Assembly: GCA_900543155.1 (NCBI GenBank)
Contig: UQQN01000059.1
Coordinates: forward strand, 1-14,974
Direction of reading: 5' to 3'
From: an uncultured Prevotella sp.
Lineage (GTDB): Bacteria > Bacteroidota > Bacteroidia > Bacteroidales > Bacteroidaceae
DNA length: 14,974 nt
This document shows, piece after piece, positions 5,790 through 13,322 of this stretch. The notes under the pieces are model-generated. The model worked only from the letters and a program-made list of their open reading frames with translations. It was not told the origin of the DNA and searched no databases. How positions within the stretch are numbered: position 1 is the stretch's first letter; each line of letters starts with the position of its first letter. A program made the translations under genes and the position numbers.

Positions 5790-6965
5790 ATGGCTGACGA
5801 AAAAGATTATTACAAAATATTAGGCGTAGAACGTTCTGCGTCTGCTGATGAAATTAAAAGAGCATACAAAAAAGTTGCCATAAAATATCACCCCGATCGT
5901 AACCCAGGAAACAAAGAGGCTGAAGAAAAATTTAAACAGGCTGCCGAAGCATATGATGTTTTGCGCGACCCAGATAAACGTGCTCGTTATGACCAATTTG
6001 GTGCCGATGCCGTAAATGGCGCTGGTGGATTTGGTGGCTTCGGCGGAGCACAAGGCATGGATATTAACGATATTTTCAGTGCCTTTGGCGACATCTTTGG
6101 TGGACATGGTTTTGGTGGTTTCGGCGGTTTTGGCGGCGGAGGACATGGCAGTGCTCAGCCTCGTCAGTACAAGGGTGCAGACATGCGCATGAAGGTTAAA
6201 CTCACCTTAGAAGAAATTGCTACGGGAGTTACCAAAAAATTCAAAATGAAAAAAGACGTTACCTGCCCCGAATGTGGCGGTAGCGGTTGCGAAAAAGACT
6301 CTAAACCAGAGACTTGCGAAACTTGTCATGGTCAGGGATATGTGTTGCGTACACAACGTAGCATGTTCGGCATGATGCAGTCGCAAGAGGTTTGTCCTAA
6401 TTGTCATGGTGAAGGCACGGTTATTAAACATAAGTGTGCACACTGCCATGGCGAAGGCATTGTTAAGGGTGAAGAAATTGTTGAAATCAACATTCCCGCT
6501 GGTGTAGGCGAAGGCATGGTGGTTAACATTCCTCGTAAGGGTAATGCTGCCATTCATAATGGTGTGCCTGGCGATATTCAGGTGATTATTGAGGAGGCAC
6601 AACACCCTGACTTTATTCGCGATGAAACGGACTTGATTTATAATTTGCTGCTCACAGTGCCTCAGGCTACGCTTGGCGACACTGTTGAAATTCCTACGCT
6701 CGACGGTAAGGCACGTATCAAAATAGAACCGGGTACACAACCTGGTACTGCCCTTCGTTTACGCGGTAAGGGTTTGCCCGCCGTACAAGGCTATGGAAGC
6801 GGTAAGGGAGATATCGTAGTTAATATTAGCGTATACATCCCCGAAAAAGTAAGCAAAGAAGAAAAGTCTCATTTTGAAGCTTTAAAAGAAAGCAACAATT
6901 TGCAACCGAACGAAGGCATAAAGAACAAAATCTTTAGAGCCTTCAGAAACTATTTTAATAAATAG
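5790..6965 (+). CDS. dnaJ: DnaJ (Hsp40) co-chaperone
   Basis: DnaJ delivers unfolded proteins to DnaK and stimulates its ATPase. All four parts of a type I Hsp40 are present in 391 residues. The J domain (about 5-70) has the essential HPD at 34-36. The Gly/Phe-rich region (about 77-128) includes DINDIFSAFGDIFGG. The zinc domain has four CxxCxGxG motifs: CPECGGSG from 159, CETCHGQG from 176, CPNCHGEG from 202 and CAHCHGEG from 216. The C-terminal substrate-binding domains include IPAGVGEGM and the GDTVEIPTLDGKARIKIEPG segment. The start is the ATG at 5790, directly before the typical DYYKILGV. It follows grpE by 114 bp with no clear promoter of its own, so cotranscription with grpE through the intervening hairpin is likely. 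A strong terminator follows the stop. Confidence 0.96.
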   Translation: MADEKDYYKILGVERSASADEIKRAYKKVAIKYHPDRNPGNKEAEEKFKQAAEAYDVLRDPDKRARYDQFGADAVNGAGGFGGFGGAQGMDINDIFSAFGDIFGGHGFGGFGGFGGGGHGSAQPRQYKGADMRMKVKLTLEEIATGVTKKFKMKKDVTCPECGGSGCEKDSKPETCETCHGQGYVLRTQRSMFGMMQSQEVCPNCHGEGTVIKHKCAHCHGEGIVKGEEIVEINIPAGVGEGMVVNIPRKGNAAIHNGVPGDIQVIIEEAQHPDFIRDETDLIYNLLLTVPQATLGDTVEIPTLDGKARIKIEPGTQPGTALRLRGKGLPAVQGYGSGKGDIVVNISVYIPEKVSKEEKSHFEALKESNNLQPNEGIKNKIFRAFRNYFNK

Positions 6966-6974
6966 CCCAAATTT

Positions 6975-7019
6975 AAAAAATGAGTTGGCGAGCATAAATG
7001 CTTGCTAACTCATTTTTTT
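6975..7019 (+). terminator. Rho-independent terminator after dnaJ
   Basis: The left arm (6975-6995, ending in TGAGTTGGCGAGCAT) pairs with the right arm (6998-7019, beginning ATGCTTGCTAACTCA) over about 18 bp, with two G-T wobbles and a 2-nt gap, and ends in seven Ts (7013-7019). The flanking A and T tracts make it potentially bidirectional. The right arm also contains the TTG (7002-7004) of the folC promoter. Confidence 0.88.
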
Positions 7020-7031
7020 GCACTAACTTTG
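7002..7031 (+). promoter_or_regulatory. Consensus promoter for folC inside the dnaJ terminator
   Basis: TTG at 7002-7004, a 19-bp spacer, then TAACTTTG at 7024-7031, a full match to TAnnTTTG. The -33 element lies in the 3' arm of the dnaJ terminator and the spacer includes its T tract. Transcription would start near 7037, giving a leader of about 118 nt to the chosen folC start at 7155. Confidence 0.65.
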
Positions 7032-7154
7032 TTACACAAAAAGAGGACTAGAGCCACTTTTTGAACATTCGCGAGGCTAATGCCTTTATTTACAAAGCTA
7101 AAGTGTAATTTAAATAAGAAGACTCTAAAGCCTCAACTTTTATATGCTTTAAAT

Positions 7155-8456
7155 ATGAATTACGACGAAACCATAGAATACCTGTTTAACGCGGCACCGC
7201 TATTTCAAAATGTGGGTGGTGCTGCTTATAAAGAGGGACTATCGAATACACATTTACTCGACAAGTATTTTAACCACCCTCACACGCAATTTAAGACCAT
7301 TCATATTGCTGGTACTAACGGAAAAGGTAGTTGCGCACACACCATAGCTGCCATTCTTCAACATAAAGGATTGCGCGTGGGCTTATACACCTCGCCTCAC
7401 TTGGTGGACTTTAGAGAGCGTATCAAAGTTAATGGAGAAATGATGCCTAAAGAATATGTGGTAAACTTTGTAGCTGAACATCGCCATTTTTTTGAGCCTC
7501 TCCATCCTTCGTTCTTTGAACTGACCACTGCTCTGGCTTTTAAATATTTTGCCGAAGCACAGGTAGACGTGGCGGTGATAGAAGTTGGATTAGGTGGACG
7601 ATTAGACTGTACGAATATCATCAACCCCGTGCTGAGCGTAATTACAAACATCAGTTTTGACCACACTCAATTTTTGGGCAATACGTTGGCACTGATTGCA
7701 AGCGAAAAGGCTGGTATTATAAAAAAGGGTGTGCCCGTAGTAATTGGTGAGGCGAACGATGAAACACGTCCGGTTTTTGAAGCACAAGCTCAAACTGTAA
7801 GCGCCCCCATTACTTTTGCTGAAGACGCAAAAGAAGTTGTAGAAAGTTGTGTGAATAGCAATGATACGCGACATTACAACACGCTTCATTACGGAGCTTT
7901 TGACGGCGAACTAATGGGTGAATGTCAGGTTAAGAACACAAACACTATTCTCTGCGCTTGCAATATTCTTAAGAATACGTTTGACATCACAAACGAGGAT
8001 ATTATTTATGGTTTTACCCATGTAGGCGAAAGTACAGGATTACGCGGAAGATGGCAAATTTTACAACATAATCCTACTGTGGTTTGCGACACGGGACACA
8101 ACACAGGTGGTTGGCTATATTTGGGGCGACAACTTAAAGAGATTACCTCAAAATATAACCAAGTACACATTGTGTTTGGTATGGCTTCGGACAAGGATGT
8201 TGACCACGTGATGTGTCAGTTACCCACAAAGGCGCATTATTATTGGACACGTGCTTCGGTTCATCGCGCTATGGATGAACATGAGGTGGCAGAGTTGGGC
8301 AAAAAACATGAACTGAAAGGCGAAATGTTTGACAATGTGCCTCAAGCCTATGAACAAGCACTGCAAAATGCCAACAAAAACGACTTTGTCTATGTGGGTG
8401 GCAGTTGCTTTGTAGTGGCTGATTTGCTAAAGTATTTGCAAGAAGCAACAAACTAA
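7155..8456 (+). CDS. folC: FolC folylpolyglutamate/dihydrofolate synthase
   Basis: FolC is a Mur-ligase-type cytoplasmic enzyme. It ligates glutamate to folates using ATP and, in the bifunctional forms, makes dihydrofolate from dihydropteroate. Visible motifs are the ATP-binding loop IAGTNGKGS (about residues 51-59), the SPHLVDFRERI segment, VGLGGRLDCTN, SFDHTQFLG followed by EKAGIIKKG, GLRGRWQ, and CDTGHNTGGW near the glutamate-ligase site. I chose the ATG at 7155 (433 residues), because MNYDETIEYL is how Bacteroidales FolC proteins typically begin. An ATG at 7080 would add 25 residues of non-conserved, Lys- and Leu-rich sequence. Length fits the family (about 420-440). It is a single gene with its own promoter, lying between the chaperone operon and pyrB; glyA, also in one-carbon metabolism, is 2.2 kb further on but separately placed. 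Confidence 0.93.
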   Translation: MNYDETIEYLFNAAPLFQNVGGAAYKEGLSNTHLLDKYFNHPHTQFKTIHIAGTNGKGSCAHTIAAILQHKGLRVGLYTSPHLVDFRERIKVNGEMMPKEYVVNFVAEHRHFFEPLHPSFFELTTALAFKYFAEAQVDVAVIEVGLGGRLDCTNIINPVLSVITNISFDHTQFLGNTLALIASEKAGIIKKGVPVVIGEANDETRPVFEAQAQTVSAPITFAEDAKEVVESCVNSNDTRHYNTLHYGAFDGELMGECQVKNTNTILCACNILKNTFDITNEDIIYGFTHVGESTGLRGRWQILQHNPTVVCDTGHNTGGWLYLGRQLKEITSKYNQVHIVFGMASDKDVDHVMCQLPTKAHYYWTRASVHRAMDEHEVAELGKKHELKGEMFDNVPQAYEQALQNANKNDFVYVGGSCFVVADLLKYLQEATN

Positions 8457-8462
8457 ATACGA

Positions 8463-8493
8463 TTGTTTTTGCAAGATAATGGCAACAACTTTG
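8463..8493 (+). promoter_or_regulatory. Probable promoter of the pyrB operon
   Basis: TTG at 8463-8465, a 20-bp spacer, then CAACTTTG at 8486-8493, one base off TAnnTTTG. It begins only 7 bp after the folC stop. The implied leader of about 115 nt before pyrB has small inverted repeats (AAGGCAA at 8501-8507 with TTGCCCTT at 8514-8521) that could matter for attenuation, but no clear terminator. An alternative near box, TAATTTTA at 8581-8588, lacks a suitably spaced -33. Confidence 0.4.
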
Positions 8494-8616
8494 TAACATA
8501 AAGGCAACATCCCTTGCCCTTATGGGAAAATTTATAAAAGAAAACAACCACTTTGGGCGCTACAAATGAAATTAAATGCCTAATTTTACAGCGACCAAGT
8601 TAAAACATTATACACT

Positions 8617-9549
8617 ATGAGCGAGAATCGCAGCTTAGTAACCATTGCCAATCTGTCAAAAGAGAAGATTATGTACCTTTTGCAGATGGCGCAAGAGTTT
8701 GAAAAACGTCCGAATCGAAAGATTTTGGACAATAAAGTCGTGGCAACTCTCTTCTTTGAGCCGTCTACCCGCACACGTCTTTCGTTTGAAACCGCAGCAA
8801 ACCGTTTGGGTGCCAGAGTTATTGGTTTTACCGACCCAAAGGTAACAAGCTCTTCAAAAGGCGAGACCTTGAAAGACACAATTATGATGGTAAGCAATTA
8901 TGCCGATGTAATTGTGATGAGACATTATTTGGAGGGGGCTGCTCGCTATGCAAGCGAAGTTTCGCCTGTGCCTATCGTAAATGCGGGTGATGGTGCCAAT
9001 CAGCATCCATCGCAAACAATGCTCGACCTTTATAGCATCTATAAAACACAAGGTACACTCGAAAACCTTAACATATACCTTGTAGGTGACCTGAAATATG
9101 GCCGCACCGTACACTCTTTGCTTATGGCAATGCGACACTTCAACCCTACGTTCCACTTTATTGCGCCAAAAGAATTGGCGATGCCCGAAATCTATAAGCT
9201 TTATTGCAAAGAACACGGCATTAAATATGAGGAACACGAGGACTTTAACGCTGAAGTTATTAGCCATGCCGACATCTTGTATATGACACGTGTGCAACGC
9301 GAACGCTTTACCGACCTCATGGAGTATGAACGCGTAAAGGATGTGTATATTCTGCGTAAGTCTATGCTGAAAGATGCACGCGAAAATATGAGAATTTTGC
9401 ACCCTCTGCCCCGTGTAAACGAAATTGCCTACGACGTAGACGATGATCCACATGCCTACTACTTTGAACAGGCCCGTAATGGTCTTTACGCACGTCAAGC
9501 TATTATTTGCGACGTATTGGGCATTACTCTAGATGAAGTAAAAGAATAA
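8617..9549 (+). CDS. pyrB: Aspartate carbamoyltransferase catalytic subunit
   Basis: PyrB condenses carbamoyl phosphate and L-aspartate to N-carbamoyl-L-aspartate, the committed step of pyrimidine synthesis, in the cytoplasm. The 310-residue protein has the carbamoyl-phosphate loop FFEPSTRTR (STRTR at 50-54) and the mobile loop SSSKGETLKD, whose lysine (Lys81) reaches into the neighbouring active site. It also has the GDGANQHPSQTMLDLY block (HPSQ at 130-133) and HPLPRVNEI (262-270) of the 240s-loop region. Length matches E. coli PyrB (311). It is followed after 36 bp by pyrI, so the holoenzyme should be the allosteric class with regulatory subunits. The start ATG at 8617 is preceded by an AT-rich stretch with no Shine-Dalgarno, as usual in this phylum. 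Confidence 0.97.
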   Translation: MSENRSLVTIANLSKEKIMYLLQMAQEFEKRPNRKILDNKVVATLFFEPSTRTRLSFETAANRLGARVIGFTDPKVTSSSKGETLKDTIMMVSNYADVIVMRHYLEGAARYASEVSPVPIVNAGDGANQHPSQTMLDLYSIYKTQGTLENLNIYLVGDLKYGRTVHSLLMAMRHFNPTFHFIAPKELAMPEIYKLYCKEHGIKYEEHEDFNAEVISHADILYMTRVQRERFTDLMEYERVKDVYILRKSMLKDARENMRILHPLPRVNEIAYDVDDDPHAYYFEQARNGLYARQAIICDVLGITLDEVKE

Positions 9550-9585
9550 AAAAAGAAGAGCGTTTAATCACACAAGATATTAGCA

Positions 9586-10047
9586 ATGAAACGTCAGGAA
9601 CTCATGGTGGCCGCTATAAAAAACGGCACCGTTATCGACCATATTCCCTCTAATAAATTGTTTCAAGTGGTGCGATTACTGCACCTTGAAGACATTAACG
9701 TAAAGTCGCAAGTAATGGTAGGATATAACCTGCCAAGCGCAAAGATGGGCAATAAGAGCATCATTAAAATTGCCGATAAATTTTTTACGGATGCTGAACT
9801 TAACGTGCTCAGTGTGGTAGCACCCAACGTAACGCTCTGCATTATTCGCGACTACGAGGTAGTAGAAAAGAAATGTGTTACACTGCCTAATGAAATTGTA
9901 GGCATTGTGAAATGTGGCAACCCTAAGTGCATTACAAATAACGAGCCCATGCTCACTCACTTCCACTTAGTAGACGCACACAAGGGTATCATTCAGTGCA
10001 AATACTGCGAGAAAGAACAAAAACTCGACAGCATTAAACTGGTATGA
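9586..10047 (+). CDS. pyrI: Aspartate carbamoyltransferase regulatory subunit
   Basis: PyrI binds nucleotide effectors (CTP/UTP inhibit, ATP activates in the E. coli enzyme) and links the catalytic trimers of aspartate carbamoyltransferase. The 153-residue protein has the allosteric domain at the N-terminus: KNGTVIDHIPSN at about 12-23, a nucleotide-site motif, then VGYNLPSAKMGNKSIIKI. A structural zinc site lies at the C-terminus with Cys110, Cys115, Cys138 and Cys141 (C-x4-C-x22-C-x2-C), as in E. coli. Length is the same as E. coli PyrI. The stop overlaps the next start (ATGA at 10044-10047), which couples it to the flavin reductase-like gene. All key residues appear intact. Confidence 0.96.
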   Translation: MKRQELMVAAIKNGTVIDHIPSNKLFQVVRLLHLEDINVKSQVMVGYNLPSAKMGNKSIIKIADKFFTDAELNVLSVVAPNVTLCIIRDYEVVEKKCVTLPNEIVGIVKCGNPKCITNNEPMLTHFHLVDAHKGIIQCKYCEKEQKLDSIKLV

Positions 10048-10616
10048 CGCACGAGAAATTAGACTGGAAGCCGGGTACTATGATTTACCCGCTTCCTGCC
10101 TTACTTATTTCATGCGGAACAACACCCGAAGAATATAACCTTTTCACTGTGGCATGGTCGGGAACCATCTGCACAAATCCTGCCATGTGCTATATTTCGG
10201 TTAGACCCGAACGACATTCTTACGATATTATTAAACGTAACATGGAGTTTGTGATAAATCTTACCACAGAAGATATGGCAAAGGCTACAGATTGGTGTGG
10301 CGTAAAGTCTGGACGCGACTATAATAAGTTTAAAGAAATGAACCTTACTCCTGCCCCATCCCACGCACTGCGCACACCTATCGTGGCAGAATCGCCTTTG
10401 AGCATTGAATGTAAGGTGAAAGAAATCGTACACCTTGGTTCACACGATATGTTTATTGCAGAGGTTGTGAATGTGCAAGCTGATGCACAATTCCTTGACG
10501 AACAAGGGAAATGGCACCTCGACCAAAGCAAACCCTTAGTTTATCTTCATGGCGCTTACTACGCATTGGGCGACTTTATAGGACGATTTGGCTTTTCTGT
10601 TAAAAAGAAAGACTAA
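10044..10616 (+). CDS. Flavin reductase-like FMN-binding split-barrel protein
   Basis: A 190-residue protein of the flavin reductase-like domain family (DIM6/NTAB type, FMN-binding split barrel). Supporting features are the opening LPALLISCGT, then NLFTVAWSGTICTNPAMCYI, the flavin-contact style SVRPERHSYDIIK, and FVINLTTEDMAKATDWCGV. The C-terminal Y-A-L-G-D-x-I-G-R-F-G-F segment is often seen in anaerobe homologues. Members reduce flavins or act as small flavoproteins; the natural substrate here is unknown. The gene starts inside the pyrI stop codon, so it is translationally coupled to aspartate carbamoyltransferase. As I recall, the same order occurs in other Bacteroidales, which hints at a conserved but unexplained link to pyrimidine synthesis. 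A hairpin follows the stop. Confidence 0.85.
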   Translation: MTHEKLDWKPGTMIYPLPALLISCGTTPEEYNLFTVAWSGTICTNPAMCYISVRPERHSYDIIKRNMEFVINLTTEDMAKATDWCGVKSGRDYNKFKEMNLTPAPSHALRTPIVAESPLSIECKVKEIVHLGSHDMFIAEVVNVQADAQFLDEQGKWHLDQSKPLVYLHGAYYALGDFIGRFGFSVKKKD

Positions 10617-10625
10617 TATACTTGG

Positions 10626-10657
10626 CTAAGTGCAAACCTTTTGTGGTGTGCACTTAG
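10626..10657 (+). terminator. Hairpin between flavin reductase-like gene and glyA
   Basis: CTAAGTGCAAACC (10626-10638) pairs with GGTGTGCACTTAG (10645-10657) at 12 of 13 positions, with a 6-nt loop. It starts 10 bp after the stop. The downstream sequence is A-rich (ACTAAAAAACCC), not T-rich, so intrinsic termination on this strand is doubtful. It could be a processing or pausing element before glyA. Confidence 0.5.
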
Positions 10658-10698
10658 ACTAAAAAACCCAACATTCATAAACTAACTATACAAGCCTT

Positions 10699-11976
10699 AT
10701 GAAAGATCCAGAAATTTTTAATCTTATTGAAGCAGAACACCAACGCCAATTGCGTGGCATTGAACTGATTGCTTCTGAAAACTTTGTAAGCGATGAGGTG
10801 ATGAGAGCTATGGGTTCTTACCTTACAAACAAGTATGCCGAAGGCTATTCTGGACATCGCTACTATGGTGGTTGTCAAGTGGTAGACCAAGTGGAAACGC
10901 TTGCCATTGAACGAGCGAAAAAATTGTTTGACGCTGAATACGTAAATGTACAACCTCACTCTGGAGCACAAGCAAATGCAGCAGTTTTTCTTGCTTGCTT
11001 AAACCCTGGTGACACTTTCATGGGGCTTAACCTTGACCACGGCGGTCACCTTTCGCATGGTTCTAAGGTTAACACTTCGGGTATTATCTACCATCCTATT
11101 GGCTACAACCTGAACCAAGAAACAGGACGCGTAGATTACGACGAAATGGAAGCCTTAGCTTTAGCACATAAACCCAAAATAATTATTGGCGGAGGATCTG
11201 CCTATAGCCGTGAATGGGACTACGCTCGTATGCGCGCTATTGCTGATAAAATTGGTGCTATCTTTATGGTAGACATGGCACACCCTGCAGGACTTATTGC
11301 TGCAGGACTGCTTGACAATCCACTTAAATATGCGCATATTGTTACTACCACTACACACAAGACTCTTAGAGGTCCACGTGGTGGTATGATTCTTATGGGA
11401 CATGACTTTGAAAACCCATGGGGAAAGAAAAGCCCCAAAGGGGAAATACGCATGATGAGTCAACTGCTTAACAGTGCGGTTTTCCCAGGCATTCAAGGCG
11501 GACCACTCGAACATGTCATTGCAGCCAAAGCTGTGGCTTTTAACGAGGCTCTACAACCCGAATTTAAAACTTATGCCCTACAGGTAAAGAATAATGCGGC
11601 ACGATTGGCTGCTGCACTTACCGAACGTGGATTTACAATTGTGAGTGGTGGCACAGACAATCACTCCATGCTTGTAGACCTTCGCAGCAAATATCCTGAT
11701 TTAACAGGTAAAGTTGCAGAAAACGCTTTGGTGGCTGCCGACATTACCGTAAACAAAAATATGGTGCCCTTCGACAGTCGTTCAGCATTTCAAACCTCAG
11801 GCATTCGTCTTGGAACACCCGCTATCACTACACGCGGAGCCAAAGAAGACCTTATGGACCAAATTGCCGAAATGATTGAAACAGTGCTTAATAATCCTAC
11901 CGATGAAGGCACTATAAACAGCGTTCGACAGCGTGTAAATAGCACAATGGCATCCTATCCGCTCTTTGCTTGGTAA
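10699..11976 (+). CDS. glyA: Serine hydroxymethyltransferase
   Basis: GlyA is the PLP enzyme that interconverts serine and glycine while moving a one-carbon unit to tetrahydrofolate. The 425-residue protein shows the N-terminal IELIASENFVS, NKYAEGYSGHRYYGG and QPHSGAQANAAVF blocks. It also has the DHGGHLSHGSKVNTSG loop, DMAHPAGLIAAGLL, and the PLP lysine in TTTTHKTLRGPRGG (Lys221). Near the C-terminus are GGTDNHSMLVDLR and TSGIRLGTPAITTRG. Length is typical (about 415-430). No consensus promoter was found in the 82 bp before the ATG; a hairpin lies there, so the gene may be read through from the pyrBI operon or use a divergent promoter. The product needs polyglutamated folate, the output of FolC encoded upstream. 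Confidence 0.97.
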   Translation: MKDPEIFNLIEAEHQRQLRGIELIASENFVSDEVMRAMGSYLTNKYAEGYSGHRYYGGCQVVDQVETLAIERAKKLFDAEYVNVQPHSGAQANAAVFLACLNPGDTFMGLNLDHGGHLSHGSKVNTSGIIYHPIGYNLNQETGRVDYDEMEALALAHKPKIIIGGGSAYSREWDYARMRAIADKIGAIFMVDMAHPAGLIAAGLLDNPLKYAHIVTTTTHKTLRGPRGGMILMGHDFENPWGKKSPKGEIRMMSQLLNSAVFPGIQGGPLEHVIAAKAVAFNEALQPEFKTYALQVKNNAARLAAALTERGFTIVSGGTDNHSMLVDLRSKYPDLTGKVAENALVAADITVNKNMVPFDSRSAFQTSGIRLGTPAITTRGAKEDLMDQIAEMIETVLNNPTDEGTINSVRQRVNSTMASYPLFAW

Positions 11977-12025
11977 ACTTTGTTTAGAAAAACTGCATAA
12001 AACAAGCAAAAAACAACAACAATTC

Positions 12026-12056
12026 TTGCCATTTCAAACAAGATATTGTACTTTTG
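12026..12056 (+). promoter_or_regulatory. Near-ideal promoter for fructose-bisphosphate aldolase
   Basis: TTG at 12026-12028, a 20-bp spacer, then TACTTTTG at 12049-12056, a full match to TAnnTTTG and a very common form in highly expressed Bacteroidetes genes. An A-rich tract (12000-12022) lies just upstream and may act as an UP-like element. The expected start is near 12062, leaving about 40 nt before the ATG at 12102. Confidence 0.7.
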
Positions 12057-12101
12057 CACATGGAATAACATCCATATAATTTATAAATTTACTTATCAAT
12101 T

Positions 12102-13112
12102 ATGGTAAACTACAAAGAACTTGGCTTGGTGAACACTCGCGAGATGTTCAAGCGTGCCATCAACGGTGGTTATGCAATCCCCGCTTTCAACTTCAATAAC
12201 CTTGAACAGCTCCAGGCTATCATCAAGGCTTCTTCTGAACTCAAGTCTCCGGTAATCCTTCAGGTTTCTAAGGGTGCTCGTAACTATGCTAACGAAACTC
12301 TTCTTCGTTACATGGCTGAAGGCGCTGTTGAATACGCTAAGGAATTGGGTTGCCACCACCCTGAAATCGTGCTCCACCTCGACCACGGTGATAGCTTCGA
12401 ACTCTGCAAGAGCTGCGTTGACCTCGGCTTCTCTTCTGTAATGATCGACGGTTCTTCACTTCCTTACGAGGAGAACATTGCTCTTACTAAGAAGGTTGTA
12501 GAATACGCTCACCAATACGACGTAACAGTTGAAGGTGAACTCGGTGTATTGGCTGGTGTTGAAGACGAAGTTTCTTCTGACGTATGCCACTATACTAAGC
12601 CTGAAGAAGTTATCGACTTTACTTCTAAGACTGGTGTTGACTCACTCGCTATCTCAATCGGTACTTCACACGGTGCTTACAAGTTCACTCCCGAACAGTG
12701 CACTCGTGACCCGAAGACTGGTAAACTCGTTCCTCCTCCCTTGGCATTCGATATCCTCGACGCTATCATGGAGAAGCTCCCCGGTTTCCCCATCGTACTC
12801 CACGGTTCTTCTTCAGTTCCTCAGGAATACGTTGACATTATCAACGCTAACGGTGGTAAGCTCCCCGATGCTGTTGGTATCCCCGAAGAACAGCTCCGCA
12901 AGGCTTCTAAGAGCGCTGTTTGCAAGATCAACATCGACTCTGACTCACGTCTCGCCTTCACTGCTGCCGTACGTAAGGTATTCAACGAAAAGCCCGGTGA
13001 ATTCGATCCCCGTAAGTACTGCGGTCCTGCTCGTGACCTCATGGAACAGATGTACAAGCACAAGATCACTGAAGTACTTGGTTCTGACAACAAGCTCGCT
13101 AACTGCGACTAA
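12102..13112 (+). CDS. fba: Class II fructose-1,6-bisphosphate aldolase
   Basis: Zinc-dependent aldolase of glycolysis and gluconeogenesis, splitting fructose-1,6-bisphosphate into glyceraldehyde-3-phosphate and dihydroxyacetone phosphate. The 336-residue TIM-barrel protein has LHLDHGDSFE with the catalytic Asp94 and zinc ligand His95, EGELGVLAGVEDEV (144-157), IGTSHGAYKF with His190, VLHGSSSVP with His234, and INIDSDSRLAFTAAVRK for phosphate binding. Opening residues YAIPAFNFNNLEQLQAI are typical of class II. Codon use differs from its neighbours: lysine is mostly AAG, leucine mostly CTC/CTT, alanine mostly GCT and serine mostly TCT, the pattern of a very highly expressed gene rather than of transfer. 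It is monocistronic, with a strong promoter before it and a strong terminator after it. Tagatose-bisphosphate aldolase activity is a less likely alternative. Confidence 0.95.
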   Translation: MVNYKELGLVNTREMFKRAINGGYAIPAFNFNNLEQLQAIIKASSELKSPVILQVSKGARNYANETLLRYMAEGAVEYAKELGCHHPEIVLHLDHGDSFELCKSCVDLGFSSVMIDGSSLPYEENIALTKKVVEYAHQYDVTVEGELGVLAGVEDEVSSDVCHYTKPEEVIDFTSKTGVDSLAISIGTSHGAYKFTPEQCTRDPKTGKLVPPPLAFDILDAIMEKLPGFPIVLHGSSSVPQEYVDIINANGGKLPDAVGIPEEQLRKASKSAVCKINIDSDSRLAFTAAVRKVFNEKPGEFDPRKYCGPARDLMEQMYKHKITEVLGSDNKLANCD

Positions 13113-13163
13113 TCAATACATTGCTGCATAAATAAATTGCAGTAATTGAGATAAAAAATAAAA

Positions 13164-13205
13164 GCCGTTTCAACTATAAAATTATGGTTGAAACGGCCTT
13201 TTTTT
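13164..13205. terminator. Bidirectional terminator between fba and the lipid kinase gene
   Basis: GCCGTTTCAACTATA (13164-13178) pairs with TATGGTTGAAACGGC (13183-13197), 15 bp with one wobble and a 4-nt loop. It is preceded by an A-rich tract and followed by a T run (13199-13205), so it can terminate both the aldolase message and the convergent minus-strand message. Confidence 0.9.
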
Positions 13206-13270
13206 AAAAATGCAAATGAAAAAGGCAAGGCTCTACTTTCGGATAGAAAATCCAAAAATTGAATAACCCC

Positions 13271-13298
13271 AAAGCTACTTTACTATTGCGTAGCCTTT
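13271..13298 (-). terminator. Small hairpin downstream of the lipid kinase gene
   Basis: AAAGCTAC (13271-13278) pairs with GTAGCCTTT (13290-13298), with one bulged C. It lies about 25 bp beyond the stop of the minus-strand gene. There is no T run on the minus-strand 3' side (it reads GGGGTTATTC), so it is a weak candidate and the main stop for that transcript is probably the hairpin at 13164-13205. Confidence 0.3.
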
Positions 13299-13322
13299 TG
13301 TTGCTTTTTTCACTTTTATTAC

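Noticed and set aside
6030..6150. GGTTTCGGCGG-type repeats in dnaJ
   Set aside because: These encode the normal Gly/Phe-rich region of DnaJ and are not an independent repeat element.
6207..6740. 177-residue open frame antisense to dnaJ
   Set aside because: It lies entirely within a complete dnaJ on the opposite strand, has a Phe/Asn/Thr-rich composition typical of antisense shadows, and has no promoter.
7069..7080. CATTCGCGAGG shared with 14938-14948
   Set aside because: An 11-bp match is expected many times by chance in a 15-kb window, and the flanks do not align.
8854..9498. 214-residue open frame antisense to pyrB
   Set aside because: pyrB is complete with all catalytic motifs; the antisense frame has no family resemblance.
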